Positions 1 to 10,400 of a stretch of DNA of 64,000 nt are shown piece after piece. Both the position numbers and the translations under genes were made by a program. Source of the DNA: Asticcacaulis sp. ZE23SCel15 (GTDB lineage Bacteria > Pseudomonadota > Alphaproteobacteria > Caulobacterales > Caulobacteraceae); NCBI RefSeq assembly GCF_030505395.1, contig NZ_CP130044.1, positions 3,481,001 to 3,545,000 of the forward strand, given 5' to 3'. How positions within the stretch are numbered: the stretch's first letter is position 1; the number at the start of each line of letters is the position of its first letter. The notes under the pieces are model-generated. The model did not search any database and was not told where the DNA came from. It worked only from the letters and a program-made list of their open reading frames with translations.

Positions 1-1857
1 GCCCTCAAGCCGGGCCGTCAAACCGGCAGCAAAGACCACCAGATCAGCATTTTGCGCCGCCGCTATGGCCTTGGTGTCATTGGCACCCGGCGGGCTCCAT
101 TGCAGGCGGTGATCGCCGCGCTGGCCTTTCTGGGCGGCTTCGATACGGATCTTATAGGTCTTACCCATCTCCAGCGGCACGGCGGTGTCCGAAGTCGGCC
201 AGGCGATATCCCAGACATCGGCAATCAGCTTATCGTCAATATAGACCCGGTATCCGGCATCGCCGGTATAGCGGAACCGATAGCCACCGCTCTCAGACGG
301 GCGAATATAACCGCTCCAGCGCACCGAGGCCTCACGCGCCACACGGTCAGGCCAGCCCCAGCGGAACTGGGCATTGGTAACCGTGGTCGTGGCCACCGGC
401 GTACCTTCGGGCTTGGGGCCACTGAAGTCTTCGAGCTTAAGCCCCGGCGTGGCGCAGGCCGCGTCCTGACAGAAGGCGGCGTCGGGCACATTCTCCAGCG
501 GCGGCGCGACCCAGCCGGTGCCTTCAACAAAGGTGACTTCGGCATTGGGATAACGCGCCTTAAGGCCCGCATAGATAGTAACCGGCTTTGACGGCGTGCC
601 GTTGTAATTGCCGACCAAGGCCTCAACACTGTTGGCATTGGGGCCGATCACGGCAATGCGGCGCGGATCACCCTTAAACGGCAACAGGCCATCGTTTTTG
701 AGCAGCACCAGCGATTTTTCCGCCGTCTCTAACGCCAAGGCACGATGTTCGGGGGTGTCGTAATCAGTGGGTTTAATGCCCGCAAATGGCCCTCTATAGG
801 GCTGGTCCAGCAGCCCCAGACGGTAGCGGATTTCAAACAGACGGATCAGGGCCTGATCCAACAACGCCTCGCTCAAAAGCCCCTGTTTGACGGCATTGAC
901 GGTGGTTTGAGGATCAAAAGTTTTGTTGGCGGCAAAGTCGCAATTGAGGTCGGTACCGGCCTTCCATGCCACAGCGATCGCCTCTTCCGGCGTTTTAACA
1001 TAGGCATGGGAGGTCGGCAGATAAAAGTCAGCAATCGCCGCACAGTCAGAGACAATGTGGCCCTTAAAGCCCCAGTCTGTTTTCACTCGGTCGCGCATAT
1101 AGGGCGTATAACCACAGGCCGGAACCCCATTGACGGCATTATAGGCGCACATGATGCCTTCGACGCGGGCCTCGGTAATCGCAGCATGAAAGGCCGGCAG
1201 ATAGGTGTCGATCTCATCGCGCTTTGACGGGTGAATGTCGTCGAAATGACGGTCGGCTTCGGGGCCGGAATGGACCGCCAGATGCTTTACGGTCGCGGCG
1301 GTTTTGGGATGAGCCGGATAGGGCCCCTGCAAGCCCTTGATGAAGGCCACACCCATGCGTGAGGTCAGATACGGGTCTTCGCCGTAAGTTTCCTGCCCCC
1401 GCCCCCAGCGCGGATCACGGAAAATATTGACGTTCGGTGACCATACCGTCAGGCCCTGATAGCGCTTGGTGCTGCCATCCGCCGTTCGGAACCCAAGGTT
1501 CTTGGCGCGAAATTCGGTCGCGATAACATCGGCCACGCGCTGCATCAGCGGCGTATCCCAGGTCGCGGCCAGACCCACCGCCTGCGGGAACACGGTCGCG
1601 TCGCCGGCGCGCGCCACCCCGTGCAGACCTTCGTTCCACCACTCATAAGCGGGCAGGTTCAGGCGCGGAATGGCCGCAGCATTGTTCTGAATCTGAGCCG
1701 CTTTTTCCTCAAGCGTCAGGCGCGACACAATATCGACCGCCCGCGCCTGCGGACTCAAGGTCTGGTTCTGATAGGCGGCAGGCGCTTGCGCCATCACGGG
1801 CATTGCCAGTGCGGCCAGAGTGGCCGAGGTCAGCAACAGGGTTCGGATCGGCGTCAT
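1..1857 (-). CDS. GH3 beta-xylosidase with inserted PA14 domain (partial, 3' end off window)
   Basis: Periplasmic glycoside hydrolase family 3 enzyme, probably releasing xylose from xylo-oligosaccharides. The frame reads from an ATG at 1857 with no stop before the left edge (619 codons seen). A signal peptide with an AxA-type end covers about residues 1-25. The early block EWWNEGLHGVAR and the block PNVNIFRDPRWGRGQETYGEDP are typical of the xylosidase branch of GH3. The presumed nucleophile is the Asp of VSDC (about residue 271). A PA14-like beta-barrel segment (WSGYIRPSESGGYRFRYTG) lies late in the visible part, inserted in the second GH3 domain. It is the last visible gene of the run from the receptor at 10837 and starts 10 bases after the GH43 stop. 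Substrate is inferred from family and neighbours. Confidence 0.93.
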   Translation of the reverse strand, partial: MTPIRTLLLTSATLAALAMPVMAQAPAAYQNQTLSPQARAVDIVSRLTLEEKAAQIQNNAAAIPRLNLPAYEWWNEGLHGVARAGDATVFPQAVGLAATWDTPLMQRVADVIATEFRAKNLGFRTADGSTKRYQGLTVWSPNVNIFRDPRWGRGQETYGEDPYLTSRMGVAFIKGLQGPYPAHPKTAATVKHLAVHSGPEADRHFDDIHPSKRDEIDTYLPAFHAAITEARVEGIMCAYNAVNGVPACGYTPYMRDRVKTDWGFKGHIVSDCAAIADFYLPTSHAYVKTPEEAIAVAWKAGTDLNCDFAANKTFDPQTTVNAVKQGLLSEALLDQALIRLFEIRYRLGLLDQPYRGPFAGIKPTDYDTPEHRALALETAEKSLVLLKNDGLLPFKGDPRRIAVIGPNANSVEALVGNYNGTPSKPVTIYAGLKARYPNAEVTFVEGTGWVAPPLENVPDAAFCQDAACATPGLKLEDFSGPKPEGTPVATTTVTNAQFRWGWPDRVAREASVRWSGYIRPSESGGYRFRYTGDAGYRVYIDDKLIADVWDIAWPTSDTAVPLEMGKTYKIRIEAAQKGQRGDHRLQWSPPGANDTKAIAAAQNADLVVFAAGLTARLEG

Positions 1858-1867
1858 GGTCTTCACC

Positions 1868-3499
1868 TTACAACGCTCTGTAGGTGAAGTTTTTGAACCG
1901 GGCCTCGCCCTTGCCCGCCGCATAGAAACCCGGCTTGAGCATCAGGAAACCGCCGCGCACATTATGATGATAGCCCGACACTTCCATGCCGCGGTCAAAG
2001 CGTTTCCACGTCTTGCCATCGGCAGAGGTATCAAACGTCACGATATGACGGTCGTTGCGCAGACGCATAAACATACGATTGCCATACTGATGGGCCGGTC
2101 GTCCGCGCTCAATGCCGTACTGATGGGTGACGAAATTTTTCCCATCAAACCCAAGGCCGCAATAGAGTTTGGTGTCGTAAAACAGGATCAGGCCTGCGCG
2201 CGCACCGTCATCGATTTCGATCTCACATTCGATCTCATATGCCGGATCGCCGACAATGGTGATCAGCGGGGCGCCTGTGCTTGGGGCCTCACCGGCGGCT
2301 TTCAGGTGCAGCGTGCCGTTGTTCAGGCGGATACGGTCGCGCTCACCGGCAGGCGGGTTGAAGAAGTTCCACTGGACGCCGTACTTGTCGGTTGAGAAAT
2401 CATCCGAGCGGGCAATGCCGTGGGCGGGTGTCGCGCCATGCGGTTTGCCGCCTTTGGGTTTTGCGATCGGTTTTGACAGGTCGCCGCCGCCATAGTCGAA
2501 CCAGCCATCCTTGGTCCAGGTGATCGGGGCCAGAAGCGTCTGCCGCCCAAGCGTCCAGAAGCCATTTTCATAGCCGTGATAGACGCTCCACCAATCGCCA
2601 GATGGCCCTTCGACCAGAGTGGCGTGGCCGCGCGACCACCACTTTTCCGACGCACTGACCGTGCGCACCAGCGGGTTGCGCGGATGGTCTTCCCACGGGC
2701 CATTGATCGATTTAGAACGGGCGGCGATGACCATATGGCCGGTCGGCGGGCCCGCCGTACCGCCTACGGCGGTAATCAGGTAGAAATAGTCACCATGACG
2801 GGTGATTTTCGGGCCTTCAGGAGCGAACCCCTCAACGATCCAGTCGGACGGATAGCGCCACGGCTTATAGACATTTTCCGGCGCACCGACGCGGCTTAGG
2901 CCATCATCCGACAGGCGCACGCGGTCGCCGCCCGACAGGAACAGCCAGCGCGAGCCATCTTCACCGACCGCATGGCCGGGGTCGATATGGCTGGGCAGGT
3001 CAAGGTCGATCGGGTCGGACCACGGCCCTTCGATTTTGTCAGCCCAGATCACCCATGAGGTGGTTTTCGAATCCGGCGCCGAGGTCTTTTTGGTCGGGAT
3101 ATAGAGATAATACCGGCCCTTGTGCTTGATCAGCTCCGGCGCCCAGACCGAGCCGATATTTTTGGTCAAGGTCGCCGTCACCGGCCGCCAGTTGACCAGA
3201 TCCTTTGAATGCCAGATCACCAAGCCGGGATAGGCGTCAAAGGTCGAAAACGTCATATAATAATCTTCACCGTCCTTCAGGATCGACGGATCGGGATGGT
3301 CACCGGCCATGATCGGGTTAAGGAAGGTGCCGTTGCCGAGGTCCGCCTTACGCTGCCCCTCGACGCCCTTGGCCCAGGTCAGTTCCGGCGCGCACGCCGA
3401 TTGGGGTGGTGTGGCGGCCTCAGCAGCCTTGGGCGCGCCAAATAAAAGCGCGCCCAGGCTGAACGATTTCAGGGCATTACGCCTGCTGGTGTCTGACAT
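1868..3499 (-). CDS. GH43 beta-xylosidase/arabinofuranosidase, secreted
   Basis: 543-residue five-bladed beta-propeller glycosidase that removes xylose or arabinose units. A twin-arginine-like leader (SRRNALKSFSLGALLFG) precedes the propeller. The GH43 acid triad is visible: Asp in HPDPSILKDG near residue 70, a second Asp in the SHIDPGHAVGEDG region, and Glu in IVEGFAPEGPK. After about residue 350 a linker leads to a concanavalin-like C-terminal sandwich (AYEIECEIEIDDGARAGL), the usual companion domain in xylosidase-type GH43. It sits 21 bases after the PL1 gene and 10 bases before GH3, so it is co-transcribed. Xylose versus arabinose specificity cannot be settled from sequence alone. Confidence 0.93.
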   Translation of the reverse strand: MSDTSRRNALKSFSLGALLFGAPKAAEAATPPQSACAPELTWAKGVEGQRKADLGNGTFLNPIMAGDHPDPSILKDGEDYYMTFSTFDAYPGLVIWHSKDLVNWRPVTATLTKNIGSVWAPELIKHKGRYYLYIPTKKTSAPDSKTTSWVIWADKIEGPWSDPIDLDLPSHIDPGHAVGEDGSRWLFLSGGDRVRLSDDGLSRVGAPENVYKPWRYPSDWIVEGFAPEGPKITRHGDYFYLITAVGGTAGPPTGHMVIAARSKSINGPWEDHPRNPLVRTVSASEKWWSRGHATLVEGPSGDWWSVYHGYENGFWTLGRQTLLAPITWTKDGWFDYGGGDLSKPIAKPKGGKPHGATPAHGIARSDDFSTDKYGVQWNFFNPPAGERDRIRLNNGTLHLKAAGEAPSTGAPLITIVGDPAYEIECEIEIDDGARAGLILFYDTKLYCGLGFDGKNFVTHQYGIERGRPAHQYGNRMFMRLRNDRHIVTFDTSADGKTWKRFDRGMEVSGYHHNVRGGFLMLKPGFYAAGKGEARFKNFTYRAL

Positions 3500-3520
3500 T
3501 TCCGGTTCCCTTATTTCATT

Positions 3521-4765
3521 TTAGGTGTGTCGGGCCGGGTAACCCCCGACCTCTTGTTCTGAATGGATAATGCGGCCCGTACCGGCTCTCGCTTGGGATA
3601 CAATACGGGCATCGATGGCATCGCGCCGGTTAGGCCGTGCGCCACAGGTTTTATAAACGAAGTCTTCGACTGTCGTGGCCGGGCGGGACGTCAGCCCTTG
3701 CGGCCAGAACATCTCCTTTGGCACCGACCGGATAAAGGCTTTTGGTTTATACGTGTCACCGGTGTCATGTCCGTCGGGGCGGGCCTGATAATAGCCGATA
3801 ATGGGGGCCTGACTACCATCGGCGAAGGTCGTTATATTATCCGCCGCATGCAGCCGCAGATCCCCTGCCCCGCCAAAGGTTAGCATGGCCATGCCCGCGC
3901 GCGTATCAGCACCACCGCGCATAACATTACCGCGCATGATCATACCCCCGGCCTCACACTCCCGCCCCGCCCACTGATCCTCGACCAGCGTATATTGCGC
4001 GCAGGTATGGCCCGGATTGACGAAAACATTATTGATGACCGCACACTGCCCGCCGCCCTTAACCAGCGGATGACGCTCATTATTATGGGCATAAAGATTG
4101 CCGTAAATAAGCACGCCGGTCACATTATCGTGCACCAACGAGCCCATCGAATGGGGGCCTTTTGAGTGGCTGGCGTCATGCAGAGACTCGGCAATCAGAT
4201 TATGGCTAAAGGTAATCCGGTGGGAGGTATTGCGCCGCCAGTCATCAGGCTTTGCCCCTTCAAAGCGCGGCCCCGATGCCGACAAGGCCTCATCGACCGC
4301 CCAGGTGAAACTGCAGTGGTCGATGACGACATCATGCCCACCGACAATGGATAGCCCATCTGGTTCAAAACCGCTGCCCTTGGCCATACCGGCGCTGCCG
4401 GGGCGCACGGCGATGTGTCGAATAATGACATCATGGGTGGCTACACGCACACCGCCCTTGATCAGGGTAATGCCGGGATGGGGCGCCGTCTCGCCCGCTA
4501 CGGTCAGGTACGGCTCACAGATATCGAGGCTGGTTTTGCCAAGGTCGATGACGCCTGAGACAGCAAATTCGATCACGCGCGGGCCGGTGGCTTCCAGCGC
4601 GGCTTTGAGCGAGCCTTCACCCGATGGATTGAGATTGGTGACGCGAAGCACGCGCCCGCCCGCCCCGCCACGCGTAGCGGTATAGAGCGACGGTGACGCC
4701 GCCACCACAGATCCCGCCACAGTCAGGCTCATCGCCCCTGCCAAAAGACCGCGCCGATCGATCAT
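3521..4765 (-). CDS. PL1-like pectate lyase family protein, secreted
   Basis: 414-residue parallel beta-helix protein of the polysaccharide lyase family 1 / pectate lyase superfamily. The leader MIDRRGLLAGAMSL is a probable Tat or Sec signal. Family blocks are GGRVLRVTNLNPSGEGSL near the N-terminus, VSGVIDLG, and the helix-ladder run DVVIDHCSFTWAVDEALS near residue 145, followed by HRITFSHNLIAESLH and HNNERHPLVKGG. The expected role is beta-elimination of polygalacturonate or a related uronan. Its ATG overlaps the stop of GH95 by four bases (ATGA), indicating translational coupling. It implies that this locus handles a pectin-type as well as a xylan-type substrate. Confidence 0.88.
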   Translation of the reverse strand: MIDRRGLLAGAMSLTVAGSVVAASPSLYTATRGGAGGRVLRVTNLNPSGEGSLKAALEATGPRVIEFAVSGVIDLGKTSLDICEPYLTVAGETAPHPGITLIKGGVRVATHDVIIRHIAVRPGSAGMAKGSGFEPDGLSIVGGHDVVIDHCSFTWAVDEALSASGPRFEGAKPDDWRRNTSHRITFSHNLIAESLHDASHSKGPHSMGSLVHDNVTGVLIYGNLYAHNNERHPLVKGGGQCAVINNVFVNPGHTCAQYTLVEDQWAGRECEAGGMIMRGNVMRGGADTRAGMAMLTFGGAGDLRLHAADNITTFADGSQAPIIGYYQARPDGHDTGDTYKPKAFIRSVPKEMFWPQGLTSRPATTVEDFVYKTCGARPNRRDAIDARIVSQARAGTGRIIHSEQEVGGYPARHT

Positions 4766-7149
4766 GCCGCCACCAACTTCATACCATCAAAAGTGTAGGA
4801 TGCACTCTGACCCGCGCGCAGTTTGACATCGATCACCTGTTCACCAAACACCAGACGGGTAGGCTCACCCAGACGGCTGGTCAGGGTCACCCGTTCCGGC
4901 TTGCCGTCTTTCCAGCTCAGGTCGACACCGTAACCCGCCCGCGCCTGCAGGCCATTCACACTGCCTGTCGGCCAGGCCGAGGGCAGTGCGGGCAGGAGGA
5001 TAATCTCATTGTTATAGGACTGCATCAGCATCTCGACCATGCCGGAGGTGCCGCCGAAATTGCCGTCGATCTGGAACGGCGGATGGGCATCGAACATGTT
5101 GGGATAGGTGCGCTCCGGCCCCAGCAGCAGTTTCAGGATGCTATGGGTGCGCTCCCCCTCGCCCAGCCGCGCCCACAGATTGATGCGCCAGCCAATCGCC
5201 CAACCGGTCGACATATCGCCGCGCAGATCGAGGGATTTTTTCGCCGCCGCCGCCAGTTCGGGCGTGCCGCGCGGGGTGATCTGGGTCGACGGATATAGCC
5301 CATAAAGATGCGAAACATGACGATGGTGCATGTCGTGCGCGTCCATGTCCCAGTCGTCTTTCCACTCCTGAAGCTGACCGACCTTACCGATCTGATTGGG
5401 CACCAGTTGACCGCGCAGAGTTTTGATTTCCTTGCGTAAGACCGCATCGGTTTTCAGGATTTCAGCGGCCCTGATGGTATTGTCGAACAGATCGCGGATG
5501 ATCTGCATGTCCATGGTCGGCCCGGCGCAGATCGAGGTGCCAAACTTATGACGGTTTTCCGGCGAGATTGACGGGGCCGTGACCATGTAGCCGCTGGCCG
5601 GATCTTTCACCAGTGTATCGACAAAGAACAGCGATGCCCCTTTCAGGATCGGATAGATTTCTTTGAGATACGCCTTGTCGCGCCCGTAATCATAGCGATC
5701 CCACAGGTGCAAACACAGCCACGCCCCGCCGGTCGGCCACGTCCCGTAAAAGGCGGCATCGATTGGCGCCGTCGCCCGCCACAGGTCGGTATTGTGGTGC
5801 GTCACCCAACCGCGCGCGCCGTACATGATTTTGGCGGTTTCAGCCCCCGTGACCGAAATATCCTTGACCATATTGATCAATGGATCAACCAGTTCCGGCA
5901 GGGCCGTCGGCTCGGCGGGCCAGTAGTTCATCTCGGTATTGATATTGATGGTGTATTTCCCACCCCACGGCGCTGAGGTTTTTTCGTTCCATAGCCCTTG
6001 CAGATTGGCGGGCTGGGTGCCAGGACGCGAACAGCCGATCAGCAGGTAACGCCCGTACTGAAAATAAAGCGCTGCCAGTGCCGGGTCGTCCTGAATTTGC
6101 GATTTGGCGATGCGTTCATTGGTCGGCTGATCGGCAAATTCCGTGCGTCCGAAATCGACAGAGACTCGGTTAAACAGGCGCTGATGCTCAGCCACATGGG
6201 CACTCAGCAGGGCGTCATAGGCTTTGGCCGAAGCCGCCGCAATCTGGGCTTTGGTGATCACGGTCGGATCGCCCGATACATCGCGGTAGGTCTTGTAGTT
6301 GGTGGCGGCGGCAGAATAGATGATGACCTCATCGGCCTCCGAGACGATCAGTTCATCGACGCCCGTGGTCTGCTGGCCACCCTTAGCCACCACCCGCACC
6401 CGGTTTTCATATCCGAGCGCGCCGTCCTGACCATTATGGGGGCTGTTGCGCCCGGTGAGCACAATGTCCTGTTTCCCTTCAACGGCTACCGCCGCCGCCA
6501 TCGGCGTCTCAAACCCAAGCTGAAACGAAATACTACCCGGTTTATCGGCGGTCAGGCGCACCACCAGAACCTGATCGACAGGGGAGATAAAGGTTTCGCG
6601 GGTATAGGTCACGCCGTTCTGACGATAGGTCACCGTCGATACCGCCCGCGTCAGGTCAAGGGCGCGGCGATAGGCGCTGGCGTTCGACGACGGGCCAAAG
6701 GTCAGGATCAGTTCACCGATCGTCTGGTACGACACCTGACGGATCGGATTGGCCATCATCTTGGCCTGAATCAGGGCCTGCGCCTCAAGGTATTGACCGT
6801 CAAAGATCAGCTTGCGCACTTGCGGCAGGGCCGTCAGCGCCTCCGGATTTGCCGGCTGGTACGGCGCACCGGCATAGAGGGTGTCCTCATTGAGTTGCAG
6901 CCGCTCGCGCGCCACACCGCCAAATACCATGGCCCCCAGACGGCCATTGCCCAGCGGCAGGGCCTCAGTCCACTCACTCGCAGACGCCTTGTACCAGAGG
7001 GTCAGGTCACCAGGTTTGGCCGGGGTTCGTGGCTTAGGCGTCGCCTCAGACTTGGGCTCTGACTGGGCCATGGCATAGGTCGGAATGGCGGTCATGCCCG
7101 CAAGCACAGCGGAAAACTTAAGGCCGGTTCGCCGGGTAATGCCTGCCAT
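4762..7149 (-). CDS. GH95 alpha-L-fucosidase / alpha-L-galactosidase
   Basis: 795-residue inverting glycosidase removing terminal alpha-1,2-L-fucose or L-galactose from plant side chains such as xyloglucan or rhamnogalacturonan II. The leader MAGITRRTGLKFSAVLAGM is a twin-arginine-type signal. The N-terminal beta-sandwich begins at LWYKASASEWTEALPLGNGR, and the block LQLNEDTLYAGAPY is diagnostic. The (alpha/alpha)6 barrel carries the Asn-rich motif NINTEMNYWPAEP near residue 395 and the late block HPPFQIDGNFGGTSGMVEML. Length matches the family. It is the first enzyme after the receptor, separated from it by a strong terminator and a repeat (7150-7456), so read-through or its own promoter is needed. 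Confidence 0.95.
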   Translation of the reverse strand: MAGITRRTGLKFSAVLAGMTAIPTYAMAQSEPKSEATPKPRTPAKPGDLTLWYKASASEWTEALPLGNGRLGAMVFGGVARERLQLNEDTLYAGAPYQPANPEALTALPQVRKLIFDGQYLEAQALIQAKMMANPIRQVSYQTIGELILTFGPSSNASAYRRALDLTRAVSTVTYRQNGVTYTRETFISPVDQVLVVRLTADKPGSISFQLGFETPMAAAVAVEGKQDIVLTGRNSPHNGQDGALGYENRVRVVAKGGQQTTGVDELIVSEADEVIIYSAAATNYKTYRDVSGDPTVITKAQIAAASAKAYDALLSAHVAEHQRLFNRVSVDFGRTEFADQPTNERIAKSQIQDDPALAALYFQYGRYLLIGCSRPGTQPANLQGLWNEKTSAPWGGKYTININTEMNYWPAEPTALPELVDPLINMVKDISVTGAETAKIMYGARGWVTHHNTDLWRATAPIDAAFYGTWPTGGAWLCLHLWDRYDYGRDKAYLKEIYPILKGASLFFVDTLVKDPASGYMVTAPSISPENRHKFGTSICAGPTMDMQIIRDLFDNTIRAAEILKTDAVLRKEIKTLRGQLVPNQIGKVGQLQEWKDDWDMDAHDMHHRHVSHLYGLYPSTQITPRGTPELAAAAKKSLDLRGDMSTGWAIGWRINLWARLGEGERTHSILKLLLGPERTYPNMFDAHPPFQIDGNFGGTSGMVEMLMQSYNNEIILLPALPSAWPTGSVNGLQARAGYGVDLSWKDGKPERVTLTSRLGEPTRLVFGEQVIDVKLRAGQSASYTFDGMKLVAA

Positions 7150-7176
7150 AGTGAACGCTCCGTGCGGACATAAATA

Positions 7177-7281
7177 CTAGAGCGATATGCGAAAAAGTGT
7201 AAGCGGTTTTTCGCACCAATATCGCGTTAAAACAAAAACTTAGAGAAAAATGACGTTTCCATTAAGGTCGTTTTCTCTAAA
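7177..7281. repeat. Dispersed palindromic repeat, copy A
   Basis: The first 69 bases (tagagcgatatgcgaaaaag and onward to 7245) align closely with 18343-18412. Both copies contain the hairpin GCGAAAAAGTG/CGGTTTTTCGC, then GCGTTAAAACAAAA or GCGTCAAAACAAAA, and a closing TAGAG. In this copy the 3' part adds a second inverted pair, AGAGAAAA (7243-7250) with TTTTCTCT (7270-7277). It lies in the 307-base gap between the receptor and GH95, which otherwise holds only the receptor terminator. The layout resembles small intergenic mosaic repeats of Alphaproteobacteria. Confidence 0.75.
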
Positions 7282-7323
7282 AAAAAGCGGACACCCTGAA
7301 CAAAGGGTTTCAGGACATCCGCT
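7279..7323 (-). terminator. Intrinsic terminator after the TonB receptor
   Basis: On the minus strand the interrupted stem AGCGGA..CCTGAA / TTCAGG..TCCGCT is followed by eight Ts (the A run 7279-7286 on plus). It lies 134 bases past the receptor stop and before GH95. It should cap most receptor transcripts and reduce expression of the downstream enzymes. Confidence 0.85.
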
Positions 7324-7456
7324 CAGTCAGCCAGCTTGTGTCAAACTCAAATGAGGCAACAACGGGGAGCTGGTTTCAAATTGCAAAGGCCGGGCAGGCC
7401 TTCGCATGGGAAGAAACGTACGCCCGGCACAGCTTTCGCCGTGCCGGGGGATACGC

Positions 7457-10400
7457 TTAGTACTTGAAACGCACGCCCAGGGTATAGGTAGGGCCGGTTG
7501 AGCCATACTGGCTGACCACCGATTGTGAGGTCGTACCATAGGCATAGCGGTTCGTGGTCTCATCGGTGATGTTCAGCCCTTCCAAGGTGATCGAAACGCC
7601 CTTAGACGGCTTATAGCTCATCGAGAAATCGACATTGAGGGTATCAAGGCTGCCCGCAAAGTCGTTGATCAACGGTGAGTTACACGGTGTGCCGTCCGCG
7701 TTCAGACCCGGCGAGCAGGAACCTGACGCCAGCGGATAGGTGGTGTAATAGCCTTCGCGCTGAGAGCCGGAGATACGGGCGCTGAACTTTTCGGTTTCGT
7801 AGTACAAGGTCAGGTTCATGGCGTCAGGCGATGCCCCCAGCCAAGGGCCCTTGCCATAGGTCGGCGCTACCGTTGCCGTGCCCGGATCAAGGATATAGGT
7901 CAGTTCAGAGTCGATATGGGTCGCGTTGAACTGAATGCCGGTGTTCTTGAAGTACCAGGGCAGGAAGGTGAAGTCCTGCTGGTAGCTGAATTCCCAGCCC
8001 TTGAGCGTGCCGCCCGGGGCGTCGCGGAACTGACGGGCGGTGGCTTCGAAATTGCCGTCCACATAGGCCAGTTGGTTGGCATTGGTGAACTGGGCCCGCA
8101 GTTGCGCGATATCTTCCGCCGACAGGAAGGTGCTCAAAGGTGCCGAGAACAGTACGGTCTGCGGGTAGGAGCCGATGTCCTTCTTGAAGTAGGCCAGCGA
8201 CAGCAGACCGCCCTTGGCAAAGTACCATTCCGCACTGAAGTCATAGGTATTGGCACGGAACGGGCTGAGCTTCGGATTACCGATGGTCAGAGATGCGCCT
8301 GTGGTGGCACCGGTGTTCGGGATATTGATCGCCGTAATCGATGGCGACAGGTTACCCAGCAGCGGGCGCGCCATAACCTTTGACGCCCCAAAGCGCAGAT
8401 AGAAGTCGTTCATGACTTCCCACGCCAGGTTAAACGACGGCAGGGTGTCGGTGTAGTTGTTCTCACCGGTGATCGGGCGTCCGGCCGAGGTGGCCCCATA
8501 GGAGGTCAGGTCAGTTTCGACCTGACGTACGCCGATGTTGCCGAACATGTTGCGGCCAAAGACGTCGTAGTCAAAGTTCAACTGACCATAGAAGCCTTGG
8601 GTTTTTTCGGAAACGCGGAAGTTTTCACGCCCGCCGTTGCGCTTACCGTGGATGCGCCAGTCACCGTATTCGTTGATACATCCGCAGGTGAAGCCGAACA
8701 CGGAATCAAAGGCTGTGATGCTGGGGGCAAAGAAGCTGGTCGACGTGCCCGCCGGCAGATCAAGCCCTTCGCCGAACTCAATGACCCGCCCCAAAGAGGC
8801 AACGCTGACGCCCGCTTCTTTTTCGGTCGGGTTCAACAGATCGTTTTCGCGCTCAATCAGATTGGTCTTGAAAGTAAACTCACGGGCAATCGCGCCAAAT
8901 TTGAACGTCAGATGATCGTCGAAATCGAAGGCGAAATCAGCGCGCAGGCTTTCATAGTCGTTGGTGACAAAGCGCTGATAGTGGCGCATGCCGGAAAAGC
9001 CCTTAACGATGCCCCAGTTGGCCGCATTTGACGCGTCAAAGCCAATGTCAAACACCGGCATGGCCCCATCGCCGCGCTCATCGAACGTGAAGGTTTCCGG
9101 GGCGTCCATACGGTTGAATTCAACCAGAAGGCCCTGATTCTTGTTTTCCGAACGTGAGCGGCCATAGGTGAAATCACCCCGGAAGCGGTCGGTGAATTCA
9201 TGGGTCAGGTTGAACGACAACTGCTTGAACTCGGTCGTGTAGAAGTTCTGATCCGCCGCCGAGCGCCAGTCAACATTGCGCAGTTGCAGGTAATTCGCCA
9301 CGCCGTCTTCGACATTGGCCGCCAGCACGTCCACGCCCTGACGCCCGATCAGCTTATCGCGGAACCCAAGCCCATCAGTCGATGCGACATAGCCCGGTGA
9401 GGCCGCGTTGGTGTAATAATCATAGGGGTCAAGGTTGTTAGGATTGTAGCTGAAGCCATAGCCTGGGACCAGCGTATTGCCGTAAAAGGATTGACCACAA
9501 TCAATACCGGCCTGAAGCGCGGTTTCTGCCCGTGCCGTACAGGTGCCCGGATAAAGGGCGCGCTTTTGCGCGGTCGTAAGCTGTGTACCACCCGGATTAG
9601 CTACGCCATCAACATTGCGGGCCGTAGCATAACTCGCATTGGTGTTGTCGCGGTTCAGACCGACCGACGACACCTGATAGATGGTGCTTTCATTTTTGAA
9701 CTTGGAATAAAGCCCATCGACTGTCAGGCGGGTCTTCGGCGTAATCTGCATCTGGAAGGCTGTGGTGATGCCCAGACGTTCCTGATAGAGGTTCTGCTGC
9801 TCAATCGAGCCCAGAGCCGGAATCCGCACCAGCGACGCGTTCATGTCACCATTTGCCGCCGTCGGATGCAATAGCGCATAGGCTGCCGGATCTGAACCCG
9901 TCACCGCATTCAGGTAATTGATATTGGTGATCGCATCCGTCGTGGAAACCGTACCGTTCGGATTAGCGGTCGTTGGGTTTGAAATGCTATCCAGAAAGGT
10001 CGTCCCGACCGGCGCCGAGAAACCGGCACGGCGGGGGTTTTCCAGCGTCGCCCAGGTCGAGTTACGATAGGTGTAGTCCGACTGACCGGCCCCGCGGCGA
10101 TACTGATCGTTCTCAGCCGTGCGCTCGGAATAGGCGACCGAGGCGAGGAAGCCCAGGCGGCCATCGGCCCAGCGCTTGGACACTAGACCCGTGACGCGCG
10201 GGTTGTGGGTCTTGCCATTCTGATAATAGGCGTCCTGCAGCGAGAAGGCGAACTGATCGTCCTTATAATCGAACGGACGGCCGGTTTGCAGGTCAACCGT
10301 GGCCCCCAATGAGCCTTCATCGGTTTCAGCCGAGGCGGTCTTGCGCACCTTCAGCGAGTTAAACAGCTCCGACGCAAAGGTATTGAAGTCAAATGAGCGC

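Noticed and set aside
5998-7062. 354-codon plus-strand open frame opposite GH95
   Set aside because: Antisense to a clearly conserved enzyme; composition is the mirror of GH95 codons, with no family signature and no RBS.
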